A DNA stretch of 64,000 bases from Collinsella aerofaciens (GCA_008671135.1 RQAP01000006.1:62001-126000), one strand, 5' to 3'; shown: positions 7,477 through 15,459, counted from the stretch's first letter. The notes: generated by a model not told the origin, from the letters alone. Numbers and translations: made by a program.

Positions 7477-7710
7477 AAGCGGCTCGGAAGCGCGCCGTTT
7501 CCGTCACGAACAAGAACCAAAACCGTCTTGTATGCTGATAGAACGTGACGGAAGCGACACGCCCCCGAGCCGCTTTGTATAATCGGCTGGCAGTCGCGCT
7601 CAACTGAGCCACTTCGACAAAAGCCGAGCCATCAAAACAGCTGCGGCGCCGTCTGGAGGAATGGACCCTTGCTTCCGGTCTTTTCCTCCAAGCGGCGCCG
7701 CAGCTTTTTT
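7477..7710 (+). ncRNA. Palindromic element and candidate small RNA with its own terminator
   Basis: Positions 7477-7576 form a long imperfect hairpin: AAAGCGGCTCGG with CCGAGCCGCTTT at the base, and an inner CCGTCACG/CGTGACGG stem. Directly after it is TATAAT (7578-7583), with GCGACA 18 nt upstream. About 45 nt on comes a large hairpin (7639-7651 with 7693-7705 plus an inner 8-bp stem) ending in TTTTTT at 7705-7710. This fits a transcript of about 120 nt with an intrinsic terminator. No coding frame fits. Function unknown. Confidence 0.45.
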
Positions 7711-7731
7711 GTGCCCCGGTAGCGTCTCGCA

Positions 7732-7797
7732 CTTGCGGTGAAATACGGACTGTTTACACCATCAGAGCCGCAAAACAATCCCTATTTCACCGCAACT
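7732..7797. repeat. GTTGCGGTG hairpin repeat, copy 1
   Basis: Arms TTGCGGTGAAATACGGA and a complementary TCCCTATTTCACCGCAA enclose a short loop, between the convergent eda side and the GntR gene. It is one of five related copies in the window (others at 8578, 16321, 19237 and 27645). Confidence 0.7.
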
Positions 7798-7812
7798 AAT
7801 GAAGGGGGCGAG

Positions 7813-8505
7813 TTAGATGGCCGAGTCTTTGGACAGCTCAAAATAGTCGGGATGCAAGGCGATAACCGGGCCCTGCTCTTCGGGCATCAGGTGCAAGTGC
7901 GTCTCTGCCAGATAGCTCGCCGCGTCGGTATCGCCCCTCTTAATGGCCTCGAGAATCCGGCGATGCTGCCGACGAATCGGCTCCCAATCCAGATCCTGCG
8001 ACACCATACGCAGCCAGTTGTATCGCTCAAAATGCGTATTGACGCTCTTCATCCAATCCCACAACATGTGGCGGCCGGCAATCTCAAAACACGTCTCATG
8101 GAACAGGTTGTCCAGATCGAAAAAGCGACGTGTTTCGCTATGGTCGAGTGACTCGGACTCGGCAAGAATCTGCTCGAGCCGATGCTTTTGCTCGGGCGTG
8201 GCGGCAGAACAGCATTTAATGAGTACGCTTCTCTCGAGTTTCTCGCGCAAGAAACAGGCGTTCTCGGCACGCTCCATGCTGATTTTTGAGACATAGGTAC
8301 CGCTTTTGGGACGCGTTTCCACCAGCTCCTGCTCGCGCAGACGCACAAAGGACTCGCGAATGGGTGTGCGCCCGATTCCCGTCTCTTTTTCCAGACCAAT
8401 CGCCGAAAGGCGCGTGCCGGGCTTGAGCTCGGCATAGATGATCTTGGACCGCAATGCGTTGTACGCCTGGTCTTGCAGGCTCTGATAATGCTGGTGTTGT
8501 TCCAT
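7813..8505 (-). CDS. GntR/FadR-family regulator (FCD domain)
   Basis: A 230-residue regulator. Residues 10-80 hold the winged helix (RSKIIYAELKPGTRLS, TGIGRTPIRESFVRL). Residues 90-215 hold an FCD ligand domain with metal-binding type residues (FHETCFEIAGRH, AETHLHLM). FCD regulators of the UxuR/LldR type sense sugar acids or other carboxylates. The start at 8505 (GAGGG upstream) is preferred over a longer frame that would translate the adjacent hairpin repeat. It is divergent from the yczE-like gene, which may be a target. Confidence 0.85.
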   Translation of the reverse strand: MEQHQHYQSLQDQAYNALRSKIIYAELKPGTRLSAIGLEKETGIGRTPIRESFVRLREQELVETRPKSGTYVSKISMERAENACFLREKLERSVLIKCCSAATPEQKHRLEQILAESESLDHSETRRFFDLDNLFHETCFEIAGRHMLWDWMKSVNTHFERYNWLRMVSQDLDWEPIRRQHRRILEAIKRGDTDAASYLAETHLHLMPEEQGPVIALHPDYFELSKDSAI

Positions 8506-8577
8506 AAAGCCCTCGGATGAAGCCTCGGTTAATCGAATACCACCATGCAATACTATCGCATCGCCCGCCCCCTCATA

Positions 8578-8644
8578 AGTTGCGGTGGAATAGTTCCTGT
8601 TCAAGGCCTTCAGCAGCAAAAACAGGAACTATTCCACCGCAACT
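8578..8644. repeat. GTTGCGGTG hairpin repeat, copy 2
   Basis: A perfect 24-bp inverted repeat (8578-8601 and 8621-8644) beginning AGTTGCGGTGGAATAG. It lies just upstream of the GntR start, in the divergent region. Confidence 0.75.
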
Positions 8645-8667
8645 ACAGCCAACGAGTTGTTGCGATT

Positions 8668-8753
8668 AGGTGAACGTTCACCTTTTTATTGTTTTTCTCT
8701 TCGCAAATAAAATCCCGTGCGTATACTTAGGCTCAAACGAAACCGATTTCGTT
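8668..8753 (+). promoter_or_regulatory. yczE-like promoter with two different LacI-type operators
   Basis: AGGTGAACGTTCACCT (8668-8683) is a perfect palindrome of the type found before the uxa and GH105 genes. TATACT (8722-8727) is the likely -10. AACGAAACCGATTTCGTT (8736-8753) is the kdgK-type operator just downstream. So two repressors could act on the same promoter, one sensing hexuronates and one sensing ketodeoxygluconate. The ligands are inferred. Confidence 0.65.
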
Positions 8754-8755
8754 GA

Positions 8756-8813
8756 GCGTGGGCAATAGGATGCTAAGACGCACCCTACCATCTTGGCATC
8801 TTATCGCCCACGC
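8756..8813 (+). ncRNA. Leader hairpin motif A, copy 2
   Basis: The outer stem 8756-8773 with 8796-8813 has one mismatch and one wobble. The inner part AAGACGCACCCTACC is identical to copy 1 at 5410. The outer stem sequence differs from copy 1 at many positions with compensating changes. It directly follows the operator, as in copy 1. Confidence 0.6.
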
Positions 8814-8835
8814 AATACCATTTGCTTTCTTCCCG

Positions 8836-8965
8836 TCTCGTTGGACCTTTAGTCCCATTCCGGCACAGCGAGACACTTCCTAGACGACTGACCGTGGGGC
8901 CGGCTTTTCTACTTTTGCAGCAGTGCCTCCGATAACCCTCTTTTGCCGGCCCAGGTCAGCTTTTT
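8836..8965 (+). ncRNA. Leader RNA motif B, copy 2
   Basis: P1 TCTCGTTG/CAGCGAGA (8836-8843, 8866-8873) closes the AGTCCCATTCCGG loop. P2 is CTGACC/GGTCAG (8888-8893, 8954-8959). P3 is GGGCCGGC/GCCGGCCC (8897-8904, 8945-8952). The invariant AGCAGTGCCTCCGATAACC is at 8919-8937. A CTTTTT run directly follows P2, so the motif itself could act as a terminator switch. The start codon of the downstream gene is 28 nt further on. Confidence 0.65.
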
Positions 8966-8992
8966 CACACAACCGAAAGGACGGGTAGCAAC

Positions 8993-9673
8993 ATGCGACC
9001 GCTCATCATCATGCATGGCGAGAACATCGACTGGTGCCATACCGTCATCAGAATGCTGATGTATCTGGTGGGCGTTGCAGTACTGGCACTCGGTATGAGT
9101 CTCCAGACGGCATCCGGCCTGGGCGTCGCCGCGCTCACGTGCTTTGCCACAACCCTATCCATGCTCACTGGCAAGACGCTCGGCTTTTGGATCACCGCAA
9201 CCTACGTCGCCTACATCGTGGCGCAATTAGCCATCTTGCGAAGCGAGTTCCAGCCGCGCATCCTGCTCGAGTTGTTCTTCTCAACGCTGATTGGCGGCTT
9301 GACCGACCTCTTCATGGCGGTCAACCCACTGCATCCCACGGCACTCCCCACACAGATTGCGACCATGCTGCTCTCCCTCGCTGTCACCGCATTTGGCGTA
9401 AGTCTCGTCGTCAACATGGGCGTTGTCCCCAACGCGCCCGACGGCTTGGTGCAAGTCATTGCCGAAAAGCTTAAACGCCGCTTTGGTGACGTAAAAGTCG
9501 TGTTTGACTGCTCACATGTCGCCACCTCGCTCGCGTTGTCGCTGATCTTTATGTACAACCTGGGCGGCTTTGGCGTCACGACCGCCATCTCGGCACTGTT
9601 CCTGGGCCATGTCATCAACGTCGCCAACAAGCTGTTCGCCCAGCGCTTTATCCGCGCGGCATTCGGAAAATAG
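8993..9673 (+). CDS. YczE/YitT-type multi-pass membrane protein, role in uronate pathway unknown
   Basis: A 226-residue integral membrane protein with about five or six hydrophobic segments, resembling the uncharacterised YczE/YyaS/YitT family (DUF6198). Landmarks are a Gly-rich first helix (GVAVLALGMSL), NAPDGLV, and a short charged loop KLKRRFGDVK. The start at 8993 follows GAAAGGA. It has no transport signature I recognise. Its leader carries both structured RNA motifs and both operator types used by the KDG genes, so it probably moves or senses a pathway intermediate. That is inference from regulation only. Confidence 0.7.
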   Translation: MRPLIIMHGENIDWCHTVIRMLMYLVGVAVLALGMSLQTASGLGVAALTCFATTLSMLTGKTLGFWITATYVAYIVAQLAILRSEFQPRILLELFFSTLIGGLTDLFMAVNPLHPTALPTQIATMLLSLAVTAFGVSLVVNMGVVPNAPDGLVQVIAEKLKRRFGDVKVVFDCSHVATSLALSLIFMYNLGGFGVTTAISALFLGHVINVANKLFAQRFIRAAFGK

Positions 9674-9700
9674 TACCACCGTAAGAACCCGCGAACAGCG

Positions 9701-9770
9701 CTATACGTTGCTATATCTCACCATACTTTGCTATATCTTGCTATACTTTGCTATATCTTGCTATATCTTG
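9701..9770. repeat. Seven-unit 10-bp tandem repeat
   Basis: Seven perfectly phased units of consensus CTATAYNTTG (for example CTATATCTTG, CTATACTTTG) lie immediately before the ribosome site of the ATPase gene. Each unit contains a TATA-like hexamer. The 10-bp period places all units on nearly the same helix face. Confidence 0.9.
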
Positions 9771-9786
9771 AGCAAAGGTGGCTCAC

Positions 9787-10878
9787 ATGCAAACAAACCC
9801 TTTTAAGCCCACAGCAGGTAAAACACCCCCCACGATTATCGGCCGCGAAGATGTACTCGAAGAATTCAATGAAGGCCTCGTCAACGGGCCTGGTGCCCCG
9901 GGGCGCCTAATGCGCATAGCCGGCGTCCGTGGAACGGGCAAGACGGTCCTCCTTGACGAGTGCTCACGTTTGGCGCAAAGCCGTGGCTGGACGGTCATAA
10001 AAGAGGTCGCAACCGAGGGACTTTGCCAGCGCATTCTCGAACAGCTGCAGCCCAAATTCCAGGCCAAACACGCCAGATTTGAGCCCACCGTAGCTGGCAT
10101 ATCCATCGGCAGCATAGACATTGAGCGAATCGGCCCATCGCTACGCGACGCTTTGAGACAGACAATATCCAAGAATGGAAACGGCCTGCTCATCACTCTC
10201 GACGAAGTTCAAGACGCAGAGCTCGATGAGGTCCGAACGCTCTCCATTGCGATTCAGCAGGTTATCGGCGAAGACCTTGATATCGCCTTTGTTTTTGCGG
10301 GTCTGCCTTCGATGATTGAAAGCATCATCAACGGAAAGACACTTGCGTTTTTGCGCCGCGCCCTCCCCTTTGACCTGAAGGCTGTGGCAGTAACCGAAGT
10401 GTTGTATTCCCTCGAGGAAACCATTGAAGCGTCTGGCGTGGAGTTGCAGCCAGGTATTGCCGGCCAACTTGCCGAGGCAACGCAAGGCTATCCTTTCATG
10501 ATCCAACTCGTTGGATACTACGCATGGCAGTTAGCGAGACGCGCACATACAGCGATTATTGGAGAAGAAGAAGCCGAGCGCGGCATTGCAACGGCACGCG
10601 AACGCTTCTGCGCCATGGTGATTGAGCCCGCGCTGCGGCGCATTCCGCCCACGTGCATCGCTTATCTGCTGAGCATGGCGTCTTTGGGGCAAACGAGCTC
10701 GACCAGCATGGTTGCCGATGCCCTAAACAAAACGCCTCAACAGGTGAGCTCCGTCCGCAGCCGCCTGTTAAGAGAATCGATTATCGAGGCCCCCTCGTAC
10801 GGCAAGGTCTCATTTGCCATCCCCTACATGCGCGACTACCTCTACGAGCACAAAGCCGAACTGGAAGTTGAACTGTAG
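9787..10878 (+). CDS. AAA-type ATPase with C-terminal winged helix, function unknown
   Basis: A 363-residue ATPase of the AAA_16/STAND-like group. Walker A is GVRGTGKTV (about residue 45) and Walker B is LLITLDEVQD (about 130-140). A conserved helical lid follows (GYPFMIQLVGYYAWQLA), and the C-terminal 70 residues look like a winged helix (TSMVADALNKTPQQVSSVRSRLL). The ATG at 9787 is preferred to GTG at 9778 because AAAGG is better spaced. It is a lone gene preceded by the 10-bp repeat. Such proteins occur as solitary accessory genes; defence or regulatory roles are possible but not shown. Confidence 0.75.
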   Translation: MQTNPFKPTAGKTPPTIIGREDVLEEFNEGLVNGPGAPGRLMRIAGVRGTGKTVLLDECSRLAQSRGWTVIKEVATEGLCQRILEQLQPKFQAKHARFEPTVAGISIGSIDIERIGPSLRDALRQTISKNGNGLLITLDEVQDAELDEVRTLSIAIQQVIGEDLDIAFVFAGLPSMIESIINGKTLAFLRRALPFDLKAVAVTEVLYSLEETIEASGVELQPGIAGQLAEATQGYPFMIQLVGYYAWQLARRAHTAIIGEEEAERGIATARERFCAMVIEPALRRIPPTCIAYLLSMASLGQTSSTSMVADALNKTPQQVSSVRSRLLRESIIEAPSYGKVSFAIPYMRDYLYEHKAELEVEL

Positions 10879-10897
10879 AAACGGCAACTGCCCTGCA

Positions 10898-11042
10898 AGA
10901 CGAAAACCGTTTTCGTACGGATTTAAAGCAGACGTAAACGGTTTTCGTCTTGATTTGCGTCCGAAATTAAGACGTAAATTGCGCTTTCGTACGCTTATTA
11001 CCAGACGCAAATTGTTTTCGTCCGGCTATGCGTCCCCAATCC
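10898..11042. repeat. Two degenerate 72/73-bp tandem copies of an AGACGNAAA repeat
   Basis: AGACGNAAA occurs at 10898, 10930, 10970, 11003 and 11043, giving alternating 32/40/33/40-bp spacing, that is two tandem 72-73-bp units and the start of a third. Most units continue into a TTTTCGTC-like segment, making local palindromes such as GACGAAAACCGTTTTCGT. It lies between the ATPase stop and the dehydratase terminator. Confidence 0.7.
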
Positions 11043-11047
11043 AGACG

Positions 11048-11080
11048 AAAAAGGCCCCGAGCTCGTGTGAGCTCGGGGCT
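11048..11080 (-). terminator. Terminator of the IlvD/Edd dehydratase gene
   Basis: GCCCCGAGCTC (11054-11064) pairs with GAGCTCGGGGC (11069-11079). On the minus strand it is followed by CTTTTTCG. It lies 45 nt after the stop. Confidence 0.85.
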
Positions 11081-11124
11081 CTTTGTGCCGCACATCTATG
11101 AGAGGGAATCGATGCGCATGGGCG

Positions 11125-12903
11125 CTACTCAATGTAGCCGCCCTGAATGGCGGAAACCGCATGCTCGGTAAAGAACTTGAGCGTGCCGGAGGTATAGCGA
11201 TTAGCCTTGGGCTTCCAAGCGGCTCGACGCTCGGCCAGGACGGCGTCGACCTCGGCCGGCTCCATCTTCTTGCCGGCGATGCCCACGATAGACAGCGAGC
11301 GCTCGGGGATGTTGATCCGGATAAGGTCACCCTCCTCGATCAGGGCAATCGGGCCGCCCACGGCAGCCTCGGGCGAAACGTGACCGATAGCCGGGCCCTT
11401 GGAAGCGCCAGAGAAGCGGCCGTCAGTGATCAGGGCGATGCTCGCGCCCAGCTCGGGGTCGCTGGCGATAGCCTCGGTGGTGTAGAACATCTCGGGCATG
11501 CCGGAGCCCTTGGGGCCCTCGTAGCGAATGATGACGGCGTCGCCGGGCTTGACCTCGTGCGTCAGGACGGCGTGAATGGCGTCCTCCTCGCAGTCGAACG
11601 GACGGGCCTTGAGCGTAGCCTGGAACATCTCACGCGGAACGACGGTGTGCTTGACGACGGCGCCCTCGGGGGCAAGGTTGCCGTGAAGGATGGCGATGGA
11701 GCCATCGGTGCCGAAAGCCTGGTCAAACGGACGGATGATGTCCTCGCGCTTGAGATTCCACTTCTCAAGGTAACGACCGCACTTCTCGTAGTAACCGTTG
11801 TTCTTGAGGTCCTCGAGGTTCTCGCCGAGAGTCTTGCCGGTGACGGTCATAACGTCGAGGTGGAGCATCGACTTGATCTCCTCCATGATGCGCGGCACGC
11901 CGCCCGCATAGTAGAAGAACTGCGCCGGCCACTCGCCTGCGGGGCGAACGTTGAGCAGGTAGTGGGCGCCACGGTGCAGGCGATCGAAATCGTCGGCGGA
12001 CATCTCGATGCCAAACTCGCGGGCGATCGCGGGAATGTGCAGCAGCGAGTTGGTGGAACCGGAGATGGCGCCGTGGACCATGATGAGATTCTCGAAGGAC
12101 TCCTTGGTCACGATGTCGCGGGGGCACAGGTTGTGCTCGGAGAGCCACACGGACTGACGGCCGGCCTCGCGCGCAAACTCACGCAGATCGGAGCTGGTTG
12201 CGGGCAGCAGAGCCGTGCCGGGGAGCATAAGGCCCAGGGCCTCGGCGGTAACCTGCATGGTCGAGGCGGTACCCATAAAGGAGCAGGCGCCGCAGCTGGG
12301 GCATGCGTTGTGCTTGGCAAACTCGAGCTCCTCGCGGGAAATCTCGCCGCGCTCATAGCGGGCCGAGATGGCGCCGAGCTGCTCCAGGGTCAGCAGGTCG
12401 GGACCGGCATCCATGACACCGCCGGTAACGACGATGGAGGGGATGTTGATGCGGCCCATGGCCATGAGGTTCGCAGGCAGGCCCTTATCGCAGCTGGCGA
12501 CAAAGACGCCGGCGTCGAACGGGGTGGCCTTGGCATGGATCTCGATCATGTTGGCGATCATGTCGCGGCTGGGCAGCGAGTAGTTAATGCCGTCGTGGCC
12601 CTGGGCCTCGCCGTCGCAGATATCGGTGCAGAAGTAACGGGCACCGTGACCGCCAGCCTCGTCAACGCCAGCACGGACCTCCTCGACCAGCTCAAACAGG
12701 CCGGCAGAACCCGGGTGCGAGTCGCCGAACGTCGACTCGATAATGACCTGCGGCTTGTCCAGATCCTCGATGGACCAGCCAGAGCCCAGACGCAGCGGGT
12801 CCATCTCGGGGCTGATGGTGCGAAACTTGCCGGAACGCGGCTGCAGCTTGGCAACCAGGTCGGCTGCTTCCTGCTGAATCTGTGCCTTGGTCTTCTCGTC
12901 CAT
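11125..12903 (-). CDS. IlvD/Edd-family dehydratase, probably a sugar-acid dehydratase
   Basis: A 592-residue Fe-S dehydratase. Cluster and active-site motifs are SCDKGLPANLMA and CPSCGACSFMGTASTMQ, with GRFSGASKG near the C-terminus. The SFMGTASTM form looks closer to sugar-acid dehydratases (YjhG/YagF, arabonate or gluconate dehydratase) than to the MYTANTM form of true IlvD. The gene follows a GntP permease on the same strand and no branched-chain amino acid genes are near. A reaction giving a 2-keto-3-deoxy acid, such as gluconate to KDG for KdgK, fits the context; dihydroxy-acid dehydratase cannot be excluded. GAGGAG precedes the start at 12903. Confidence 0.75.
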   Translation of the reverse strand: MDEKTKAQIQQEAADLVAKLQPRSGKFRTISPEMDPLRLGSGWSIEDLDKPQVIIESTFGDSHPGSAGLFELVEEVRAGVDEAGGHGARYFCTDICDGEAQGHDGINYSLPSRDMIANMIEIHAKATPFDAGVFVASCDKGLPANLMAMGRINIPSIVVTGGVMDAGPDLLTLEQLGAISARYERGEISREELEFAKHNACPSCGACSFMGTASTMQVTAEALGLMLPGTALLPATSSDLREFAREAGRQSVWLSEHNLCPRDIVTKESFENLIMVHGAISGSTNSLLHIPAIAREFGIEMSADDFDRLHRGAHYLLNVRPAGEWPAQFFYYAGGVPRIMEEIKSMLHLDVMTVTGKTLGENLEDLKNNGYYEKCGRYLEKWNLKREDIIRPFDQAFGTDGSIAILHGNLAPEGAVVKHTVVPREMFQATLKARPFDCEEDAIHAVLTHEVKPGDAVIIRYEGPKGSGMPEMFYTTEAIASDPELGASIALITDGRFSGASKGPAIGHVSPEAAVGGPIALIEEGDLIRINIPERSLSIVGIAGKKMEPAEVDAVLAERRAAWKPKANRYTSGTLKFFTEHAVSAIQGGYIE

Positions 12904-13011
12904 GATGCTCTCCTCTTTTGATTTGAACGGTTGTACCAATCGTTGGTTAATGAATCAGGTGTAAATGGGTACCGAGCGATGCCCTCGGCAAAAGATGCTT
13001 AGTTACGCGAA

Positions 13012-14373
13012 CTAGGCGAAGAACGAAATCACCAGGGCGCAGGCAAGACCCGAAAGGCCGATGAGCGTCTCCATAATGGTCCAGGACTTGAGGGTGGTTT
13101 TCTCGTCAATCTCCAGGAACGAGGAGCACATCCAAAAACCGGCATCGTTGACGTGCGAGAGGGCCGTGGCACCGCCGCAGATAGCAAGACAGATGGAGGC
13201 ACGCATGAGCACCGAAGCGCCGGCGACCGCGGGCATGGCGGCCATAATGCCCGATGCCATGGTCATAGCGACGATGGAGCTGCCGACAGAGGCACGCACC
13301 ATGACGGCAATCAAAAAGGCAACGACCACCAAAGGCAGCGGTGAGGCCTCGAGCATAGGGCCGATAACCTGGCCCAAGCCGCAGTCCTGCAGCATCCAGC
13401 GGATCACGCCGCCGCAGGCAATGACCAGCAAGATCATGCCGACGGGCTTAAGAGAGCGGTCGAGCAGGGCCTTGAGCTCGGCACCGGAGTAGCCGCGCCG
13501 CGCGCCCAGCAGATACATCGCGACGAGCGTGGCGAGCGTCAAAGCGACGAACGGCTTGCCCAGGAAGGCAAGAATCGAGGCGAGTTCGGCGGGCATGGGG
13601 ATATAAGAGGACAACGTGCCCAGCAAAATCAGACAAAGCGGCGTGAGCACGATGGCAAGCACCATGCCAAAGGAGGGAAGCTCCTTTTCGTCGCTCGCAC
13701 CCTCGGCAGAGGTAAAGTGCTCCGGAACATCGGTAAAGATGCGACCGCCCACGTTGCGGCCCCAGATGACGCCGGCGATCGCCATGGCGATGAAGGCGGT
13801 AGGGATACCGACGAGGATCATGGTGCCCAGGTCGACACCGAGCGTGCCGGCGACCAGAACTGACCCGGCCGATGGCGGCACAAACGCATAGCCAGCGGCA
13901 AGTCCCGCGAGCAGCGCGATGCCGTAGTAGAGCGTCGACTTTTTGGTCTGCGATGCCACACTAAACGCAAGTGGGATCAAAACGACCACGCCGGCCTCAA
14001 AGAACACCGTAGTGCCGATAACCAGACCGGTAATGCCCAGCGCCCAGCTGGAATGACCCTGCCCAAAGGTATCGATGAAGGTCTGGGCGATCTTCTTGGC
14101 GCCGCCGCTCTCCTCAAGAATCTGGCCAAACATCGAGCCGAGGCCAATGAGCAGGGCGATGTTTTGCAGCGTGGTTCCCACGCCCTTGGTGACAGTGTCC
14201 GCCACCAGGTCGAGCGGCATACCGGCGCCGATGCCAATCGCGAGCGCCGAGACCATCATCGAAAGCACAGGATGCAGCTTGAACTTAATGATGAGCGCAA
14301 GCAGCAGCGCGATGCCCACGATGGCGGCGATGACCAGCCTGGTGGGGTCGGCCATAAACGTTGGGTCTGACAT
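13012..14373 (-). CDS. gntP: GntP-family gluconate/sugar-acid permease
   Basis: A 453-residue transporter of the GntP family with about 12 hydrophobic segments. Recognisable parts are FKLHPVLSMM near the N-terminus, GLGSMFGQILEESGG, ATTVFFEAG-like GTTVFFEAGVV and the C-terminal SHVNDAGFWM, all typical of gluconate/H+ symporters. GGAGG lies 5 nt before the start. It is transcribed together with the dehydratase 108 bp downstream and is divergent from a FadR-type regulator, giving a complete uptake-dehydration unit for an aldonate. The exact acid is not determined by the sequence. Confidence 0.9.
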   Translation of the reverse strand: MSDPTFMADPTRLVIAAIVGIALLLALIIKFKLHPVLSMMVSALAIGIGAGMPLDLVADTVTKGVGTTLQNIALLIGLGSMFGQILEESGGAKKIAQTFIDTFGQGHSSWALGITGLVIGTTVFFEAGVVVLIPLAFSVASQTKKSTLYYGIALLAGLAAGYAFVPPSAGSVLVAGTLGVDLGTMILVGIPTAFIAMAIAGVIWGRNVGGRIFTDVPEHFTSAEGASDEKELPSFGMVLAIVLTPLCLILLGTLSSYIPMPAELASILAFLGKPFVALTLATLVAMYLLGARRGYSGAELKALLDRSLKPVGMILLVIACGGVIRWMLQDCGLGQVIGPMLEASPLPLVVVAFLIAVMVRASVGSSIVAMTMASGIMAAMPAVAGASVLMRASICLAICGGATALSHVNDAGFWMCSSFLEIDEKTTLKSWTIMETLIGLSGLACALVISFFA

Positions 14374-14383
14374 CTTTCCTCCA

Positions 14384-14591
14384 ATTCATCAGACCTTTTG
14401 AATTCGGCTTAGACTATAGCGCGTTTTCAATAGGTCTGATGTTTAAAAGGGAAACTTTTTCGAAATACATCTGATGTATTTGCTGAACGATCTGTTTTTG
14501 ACGGTAAACGGCCACTTACAGTTCTCCATTGTCGGAGCGAACCACCGCGGCTTCTGTTAAATGAGCTAGAATAGCTCTGATGAATTCTTTT
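14384..14591. promoter_or_regulatory. Divergent gntP/gntR region with four CTGATG operators
   Basis: A perfect dyad AAATACATCTGATGTATTT is at 14463-14481. Related half sites are ATTCATCAGACC (about 14384-14395), AGGTCTGATGTTT (about 14432-14444) and GCTCTGATGAATTC (about 14574-14587). They straddle both starts, as expected for an autoregulated FadR-type repressor controlling the permease and itself. Confidence 0.65.
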
Positions 14592-14606
14592 GATATGAGG
14601 TGAAGC

Positions 14607-15299
14607 GTGGCACGAGCCGATTCGGGACTCCCCGAGCAGATTTCGGAGAAAATTATTCAACTGATCCTGGATGAGCATCTTGAGCAAGGCGACCGCCTGC
14701 CCAAGGAGGCTGTGCTCGTCGAGCGCCTGGGTGCTGGCAGGAGCACCGTACGCGAGGCTATGAAGCTGCTGCAGTCGCGCAACATCGTGCGCATTAAGCA
14801 GGGCTCGGGCACCTATGTGGCATCAAACCCCGGCGTTGCCGACGATCCGCTGGGCTTTACCTTTATCGATGACAAGAGGCGCCTGGCACGCGACCTGCTC
14901 GAAGTGCGCTTTATGATCGAGCCGCAGATGGCCAGCATGGCCGCAGAGCACGCGACCGACGATCAAATCATCTGCATTAAAGAGCTTTGCGATGAGTCCG
15001 AGCACTTGGCCGCGCGGGACGAAGACTATTCTGCCGCCGACACCGCGTTTCACATCGCAATTGCCGAAAGCTGCGGCAACCTCGTCGTTCCCCGCCTAAT
15101 GGGCGTGCTCAAGGCGCCTGTCCCCCTGTTTATTGACGTGACCGGCAAAAAGCTGGTTGAGGAAACCATCCGCACCCACCGTGGCGTGGCCGACGCCATC
15201 GCCGCGCGCAATCCCACCGCAGCGCACGACGCGATGTACCTGCATCTGGTGTACAACCGCAACATGATCGCAGATGGAGCGCAGGAACAGAGCAAATAG
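14607..15299 (+). CDS. GntR/FadR-family regulator (FCD domain), likely gntP repressor
   Basis: A 230-residue regulator. The winged helix is at residues 8-75 (QISEKIIQLILDEHLEQGDR, RSTVREAMKLLQ). The FCD domain has the Asp/His metal-ligand pattern (DTAFHIAIAESCGN, HRGVADAIAARNP, MYLHL). The GTG start at 14607 follows GAGGTG. It is divergent from gntP and lies upstream of dhuD. It is probably a sensor of gluconate or a related aldonate. Confidence 0.87.
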   Translation: MARADSGLPEQISEKIIQLILDEHLEQGDRLPKEAVLVERLGAGRSTVREAMKLLQSRNIVRIKQGSGTYVASNPGVADDPLGFTFIDDKRRLARDLLEVRFMIEPQMASMAAEHATDDQIICIKELCDESEHLAARDEDYSAADTAFHIAIAESCGNLVVPRLMGVLKAPVPLFIDVTGKKLVEETIRTHRGVADAIAARNPTAAHDAMYLHLVYNRNMIADGAQEQSK

Positions 15300-15340
15300 A
15301 CGTCCGCACGGCAAGGGCGAGACTACCGTTCGCCTTTTAA

Positions 15341-15444
15341 AAGTGAACGTTCACCTGATTTTAGGGAATAAGGGGTGGCTATTACGCCGCTTCACCTATA
15401 CTGACCTTGTATGAAAAGCAAGACTTATATAGATGAACGTTTCT
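15341..15444 (+). promoter_or_regulatory. dhuD upstream operators
   Basis: AAGTGAACGTTCACCT (15341-15356) matches the GGTGAACGTTCACC operator class seen before uxaC, GH105 and the GPH gene. A partial site GATGAACGTTTC lies at 15432-15443, just before the ribosome site. TATACT at 15397-15402 is a plausible -10 without a clear -35. Confidence 0.55.
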
Positions 15445-15459
15445 TTTGAAAGGATCGCT

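Noticed and set aside
8506..8619. N-terminal extension of the GntR regulator
   Set aside because: It would translate the GTTGCGGTG hairpin repeat; the ATG at 8505 has a ribosome site and the right family length.
10898..11050. CRISPR array
   Set aside because: Repeats are short and diverged, spacing alternates 32/40 bp, the 'spacers' resemble each other, and there are no cas genes.
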